From Arenimonas composti TR7-09 = DSM 18010 (GTDB lineage Bacteria; Pseudomonadota; Gammaproteobacteria; Xanthomonadales; Xanthomonadaceae): a DNA stretch of 64,000 bases. Positions 60,601-64,000 of the stretch are shown here, one piece after another. A program made the position numbers and the translations under genes. The number at the start of each line of letters is the position of its first letter. Position 1 is the first letter of the stretch. The notes beneath the pieces were generated by a model that saw only the letters and a list, made by a program, of their open reading frames with translations, made no database searches and was not told the DNA's origin. Location of the stretch: positions 868,001-932,000 of the forward strand of contig NZ_AUFF01000001.1 in the NCBI RefSeq assembly GCF_000426365.1. The letters run 5' to 3'.

Positions 60601-61539
60601 CTAGGGATCGCCCGGGGTGCCGTCAAAACCGGATGATCGCTCCCCATCCTCGCGGTCTTCGCGACGGAAGATCCAGGCGTGGATGTCGCCGGGCAACAGG
60701 GCGAGCGCCGGAATCGCGATCGCCACCGCGGCGGCGATCGCGGCGCCCTTCATCGGCGACACGTCGCCGCCGTAACGCACGCGTTCGCGCAGGCCGGCGA
60801 GCCCGACCGCCGGCAGCCGCAGCCGCGTCCGCAGCCCGAAGCCGTGCCGGCCCGCCAGCGTGCCGAGGCTGGCATCGTCGAAGTAGTGCACGTGCGGCGA
60901 TGGGAAGCCGTGCTGCCACAGGCGCGCGAAGGCGCCCGGCCGGCCGACGCGCGCCAGCGCCTTGCCGACCCGATAAAGGGTGCCACGCCGGTCCGGTGCA
61001 TTGACCACCAGCAGGCCGCCGGGGCGCAGGTGGCGGCGACACGCCGCCAGGACCGCGTCGACGTCGGGGATGTGTTCGAGCACGTCGTTGAACGCGATCA
61101 CGTCCCAGCGCTCGCCCGGGGCCAGCGCGTCGGGGAAGTAGCCGTCGCGCACCGCCAGCCCACGGGCGCGGCTGGCCGCGGCGATCGCGGCATCGGGCTC
61201 CAGGCCTTCAGCCGCGAACGTGTCCGCAACCGCTTCCAGGAACCAGCCGTGGGCGCAGCCGACGTCGAGCAGGCGCGGTTTCGCGCCGTCCCCCGCCAGC
61301 GACCGCGACGGCGCCGCCAGCCGCGCGGCCAGTCGCGCGAAGTTGCGCCGCCGCAGGGTTCCGAGCGCCTGTTCGCGGGCGACCTCGTCGAGATCGCCGC
61401 CGGCCGCCTGCGTGTCGATGCGCGGAACGAGCGTGCTGCCCTCGTAAGCGCAGCGCGGGCAGACCCGGTGCCAGTCGCACAGGCCGGTGCGCAGCGGCGC
61501 CGCGCAGACCGGACAGCGCCCCTCGCCCGCCGAACTCAT
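60601..61539 (-). CDS. Class I SAM-dependent methyltransferase with N-terminal zinc ribbon and hydrophobic tail
   Basis: A 312-residue protein. An N-terminal four-cysteine ribbon (C9/C12 and C27/C30, CPVC and CPRC) precedes a SAM-binding core with LLDVGCAHGWFLEAV and FNDVLEHIPDVDAVLAACRRHLRPGGLL, like UbiG/Cyclopropane-type fold members. Near the C-terminus is one hydrophobic stretch (KGAAIAAAVAIAIPALALLPG), then a charged tail, so it may be membrane-anchored. Its ATG overlaps the fdhD stop by 4 bases. A substrate is not predictable. Confidence 0.8.
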   Translation of the reverse strand: MSSAGEGRCPVCAAPLRTGLCDWHRVCPRCAYEGSTLVPRIDTQAAGGDLDEVAREQALGTLRRRNFARLAARLAAPSRSLAGDGAKPRLLDVGCAHGWFLEAVADTFAAEGLEPDAAIAAASRARGLAVRDGYFPDALAPGERWDVIAFNDVLEHIPDVDAVLAACRRHLRPGGLLVVNAPDRRGTLYRVGKALARVGRPGAFARLWQHGFPSPHVHYFDDASLGTLAGRHGFGLRTRLRLPAVGLAGLRERVRYGGDVSPMKGAAIAAAVAIAIPALALLPGDIHAWIFRREDREDGERSSGFDGTPGDP

Positions 61540-62312
61540 GCGTACAGCGTGCAGCGGCCGTCCCGGGCGAAACCGGCGAGGGCCATGCCTGCCTCGTGGG
61601 CCAGCCGCACCGCCAGCGCCGTCGGCGCCGAGATCGCGGCGACGAGGCCGATGCCGGCCTGCGCCGCCTTGTGCACGACCTCGTAGCCGGCTCGCGAGGT
61701 CACCAGCAGCGCGCACGGTTCCGCGCCGACGCGCAGGCAGGCGCCGATCGCCTTGTCGACGGCGACGTGGCGGCCGACGTCCTCGCGCACGTGCAGACCA
61801 CCGTCGCCGTCGAGCACCGCCGCCGCATGCACCGCGCCGGTCTCGGCATTCAGGACCTGCGCCGCGTGCAACGCCGCGAACTGCGGCGCCAGGCGATCGT
61901 CCGGGAGCGACCGCCGCGCGACCCGGCGCACCGGCCGGATCGCGGCCTCCAGGGTGTCGGTGCCGCACAGGCCACAGCCGCCGCGGCCGGCGAGATTGCG
62001 GCCGCGCCCGGCCAGCGCGTCGTGCGCCGCCTGCGGAATGCGCATCTGCAGAGAGATCCCCGCCTCCAGTGCCATCACGTCGACCACCGCGACGTCGGTG
62101 GCAGCCGCGACGATGCCCTCGCTGACACTGAAGCCGACCGCGAAGTCCTCGAGGTCGGCCGGCGTCGCCATCATCACCGCGAACGCGGCGCCGTTGTACA
62201 GCAGCGCCACCGCGGTTTCCCCCGCCAGCACTTCCTCGCGCGGGTGTTGCCCGTCGGCATCGAGGCGTCGCGCCGGCACGACGACCCGGCACGGCGGCAG
62301 CGCCGCGCTCAC
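61536..62312 (-). CDS. fdhD: Formate dehydrogenase accessory sulfurtransferase FdhD
   Basis: Transfers sulfur from a cysteine desulfurase to the molybdenum cofactor of formate dehydrogenases. The 258-residue protein has the essential C113-x-x-C116 pair in CGLCGT (E. coli C121 and C124) and HVREDVGRHVAVDKAIG and VTSRAGYEVVHKAA motifs. GTG at 62312 overlaps the formate dehydrogenase gene's stop as GTGA. FdhD next to its client enzyme is the usual arrangement. Confidence 0.95.
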   Translation of the reverse strand: MSAALPPCRVVVPARRLDADGQHPREEVLAGETAVALLYNGAAFAVMMATPADLEDFAVGFSVSEGIVAAATDVAVVDVMALEAGISLQMRIPQAAHDALAGRGRNLAGRGGCGLCGTDTLEAAIRPVRRVARRSLPDDRLAPQFAALHAAQVLNAETGAVHAAAVLDGDGGLHVREDVGRHVAVDKAIGACLRVGAEPCALLVTSRAGYEVVHKAAQAGIGLVAAISAPTALAVRLAHEAGMALAGFARDGRCTLYA

Positions 62313-64000
62313 GCCAGCTCCAGCGGGATGTCGCGGCGTGGCCGCAGGCGCACCGGCACCGCCTTCGACGCCGGCGTGCGCGCCCGTTCGGCGTGATGGT
62401 CCAAGGGCACCAGTGGATTGGTCTCCGGGTAGTAGGCGGCGATGTTGCCGGGCGGAATCGCGTACTCGACCAGCAGGAAGCGTTCGGCGATCCGTTCGCC
62501 GTCGCGCCACACCGACACCAGATCGACCCACTGCCCCGCCGCGAGGCCGAGGCGCTCGAGATCGGCGCGGGCGATGAAGACGACCCGCCGCTCGCCGGAC
62601 ACGCCGCGATAGCGGTCGTGCAGGCCGTAGACGGTGGTGTTGTACTGGTCGTGGCTGCGGATCGTCATCAGCGTCAACAGCTGCGGATCCGTCGCCGCCG
62701 GCAGCGGATGCGCGACGAAACGCGCGCGTCCACCGGCGGTGTGCCATTCACGGCGCGCCGCCGGATTGTCGAGATGGAAGCCGCCGGGCGCGCGCACGCG
62801 GGCGTTGAAATCGGCGAAACCGGGCACGACGCGGGCGATGCGCTCGCGGATGCGATCGTAGTCCGCGACGAGTTCCCGCCAGGGGATGCGCGACTGCGGC
62901 AGCGTCGCCGCCGCGAGCCGGGCGACGATCGCCGGCTCGCTGAGCAGTTCGGGTGAGGCCGGCGGATTCCGCCCCGCCGACAGGTGCACCATGCTCATCG
63001 AATCCTCGACCGTCACCGACTGCGGGCCGCCGGCCTGCAGGTCGATTTCGGTGCGGCCGAGGCAGGGCAGGATCAGCGCGCGCCGGCCGTGCACCAGGTG
63101 CGAGCGGTTGAGCTTGGTCGACACGTGCACGGTCAGCGCGCACTGCCGCAGGGCCCGCGCAGTCAGCGCCGTGTCCGGACTGGCCGCGGCGAAGTTGCCG
63201 CCGAGCGCGAAGAACACCCTGCATTCGCCGGCCGCCATCGCCGCGATCGCGCCGACCACGTCGTGGCCGTCGCGACGCGGCGGTTCGAAACCGAATTCGG
63301 CGGCGAGCGCGTCGAGGAAGGCCGGCGGCGGCCGCTCGTTGATGCCCATCGTGCGGTCGCCCTGCACGTTCGAATGCCCGCGCACCGGGCAGGCACCGGC
63401 ACCGGGTCGGCCGAGGTTGCCACGCGCGAGCAGCAGGTTCACCAGCATCTGGATCGTGCCGACCGCATGCCGGTGCTGGGTGATCCCCATCGCCCAGCAC
63501 ACGATCGCCGCGTCGGCGGCTGCGTAGACGTCGGCGGCTTCCTCGATCTGCGCGCGGGTCAGGCCGCTGCCGGCCTCGATGTCTTCCCACGACGTCGCCA
63601 GCAGATCCGCACGCAGTGTTTCCCAGCCGTCGGTGTGTCCGGCGATGAAGGCGTGATCGAGCGCATCGGTTTCGACCAGCCGCCGCAGCATGCCCTTCAC
63701 CAGCGCGAGGTCGCCGCCGATCCGCGGCGTGTAGTAGTGACTGGCGATCGGCGTCGAGCCGCCGAGCAGCTCGCGCGGGTCCTTGGGATCGGCGAAACGC
63801 TCCAGCCCGCGCTCGCGCAGCGGATTGAAGACGAGGATGCGGCAGCCGCGGCGCGCCGCCGCGCGCAGCTCGCCGAGCATGCGCGGATGGTTGGTCCCCG
63901 GGTTCTGGCCGAATACCAGGATCGCGTCGGCGCGCTCGAAATCGTCGAGCGTCACCGTGCCCTTGCCGACGCCGATCTGCTCGCCCATGGCGATGCCGCT
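62309..64000 (-). CDS. FdhF/YdeP family molybdopterin oxidoreductase, N-terminus beyond window
   Basis: C-terminal two thirds (about 563 codons) of a molybdenum bis-MGD oxidoreductase. FGQNPGTNHPRML and GLERFADPKDP in the first visible part, VWAMGITQHRHAVGTIQML-like (read CWAMGITQHRHAVGTIQ), GHSNVQGDRTMGINERPP, and the C-terminal DHHAERARTPASKAVPVRL with MTIRSHDQYNTTVYG near it, are the YdeP/FdhF-type cofactor-binding segments. The family is distinct from membrane FdoG/FdnG and includes probable formate dehydrogenases. Coupling to fdhD supports a formate dehydrogenase-like role. The metal ligand (Sec or Cys) lies upstream of the window and cannot be seen. Confidence 0.92.
   Translation of the reverse strand, partial: SGIAMGEQIGVGKGTVTLDDFERADAILVFGQNPGTNHPRMLGELRAAARRGCRILVFNPLRERGLERFADPKDPRELLGGSTPIASHYYTPRIGGDLALVKGMLRRLVETDALDHAFIAGHTDGWETLRADLLATSWEDIEAGSGLTRAQIEEAADVYAAADAAIVCWAMGITQHRHAVGTIQMLVNLLLARGNLGRPGAGACPVRGHSNVQGDRTMGINERPPPAFLDALAAEFGFEPPRRDGHDVVGAIAAMAAGECRVFFALGGNFAAASPDTALTARALRQCALTVHVSTKLNRSHLVHGRRALILPCLGRTEIDLQAGGPQSVTVEDSMSMVHLSAGRNPPASPELLSEPAIVARLAAATLPQSRIPWRELVADYDRIRERIARVVPGFADFNARVRAPGGFHLDNPAARREWHTAGGRARFVAHPLPAATDPQLLTLMTIRSHDQYNTTVYGLHDRYRGVSGERRVVFIARADLERLGLAAGQWVDLVSVWRDGERIAERFLLVEYAIPPGNIAAYYPETNPLVPLDHHAERARTPASKAVPVRLRPRRDIPLELA

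Overview
The window is a chromosomal stretch of a very GC-rich gammaproteobacterium, most likely of the Xanthomonadales/Lysobacterales. The evidence is the mix of genes rather than any single marker: an NAD-type isocitrate dehydrogenase, a PrxQ-type Bcp with the cysteine spacing known from Xylella and Xanthomonas, linked dapA-bamC-like, gcvR-bcp and phoBR-ppk-ppx genes, and many copies of a GTAGGAGCGGCTTCAGCCGCGAT-type REP palindrome. Nearly all of it is ordinary core genome. I see no phage, plasmid, insertion-sequence transposase or CRISPR array. Genes are tightly packed with many 1-4 base overlaps, and no gene-free stretch exceeds about 300 bases.

Layout. 1-7630: nnr (cut by the window edge) diverges from queG, followed by a minus-strand run of pgi and a pcnB-folK-panB-panC cluster (RNA polyadenylation, folate, pantothenate). 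7738-12554: tRNA-Glu(CTC), fdxA, dapA with a BamC-like lipoprotein, gcvR, bcp and a PIN-PhoH ATPase. 12701-20952: XRE-SulP-thiD operon, a BI-1 family membrane protein, a TetR/CPBP-protease divergent pair, NAD-IDH, an MscS-type channel and a glutaredoxin/AhpD-like pair. 21155-28644: an M48 BepA-like periplasmic protease, then the phosphate regulon core phoB-phoR-ppk-ppx with a clear triple Pho box in front of phoB.

28645-44957: a DUF885 peptidase-like protein, rlmJ, an enoyl reductase-like MDR protein, an FMN reductase, a Yip1/MacA-like/ABC efflux operon, a cluster of membrane proteins including an SDR-DoxX fusion, a HAD phosphatase, a PQQ-type sugar dehydrogenase lipoprotein and several small poorly known proteins. 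45077-51397: a LysR regulator divergent from an operon of a degenerate SDR protein and an RND efflux pump. The two promoters share one -35 element.

51419-58634 is the most interesting part. A four-gene operon (TonB-dependent receptor, YfiR-like periplasmic protein, CHASE8-type histidine kinase, stand-alone response regulator) has coupled or overlapping reading frames. It faces, across 185 bases, a REC-PAS-GAF-GGDEF-EAL protein whose GGDEF motif is destroyed while its EAL residues are kept. This reads as an outer-membrane-to-cyclic-di-GMP signalling module.

58753-64000: a small unknown protein with its own terminator, then a minus-strand operon of a molybdopterin formate-dehydrogenase-like protein (cut by the window edge), fdhD, a zinc-ribbon methyltransferase with a hydrophobic tail and a membrane-plus-repeat protein.
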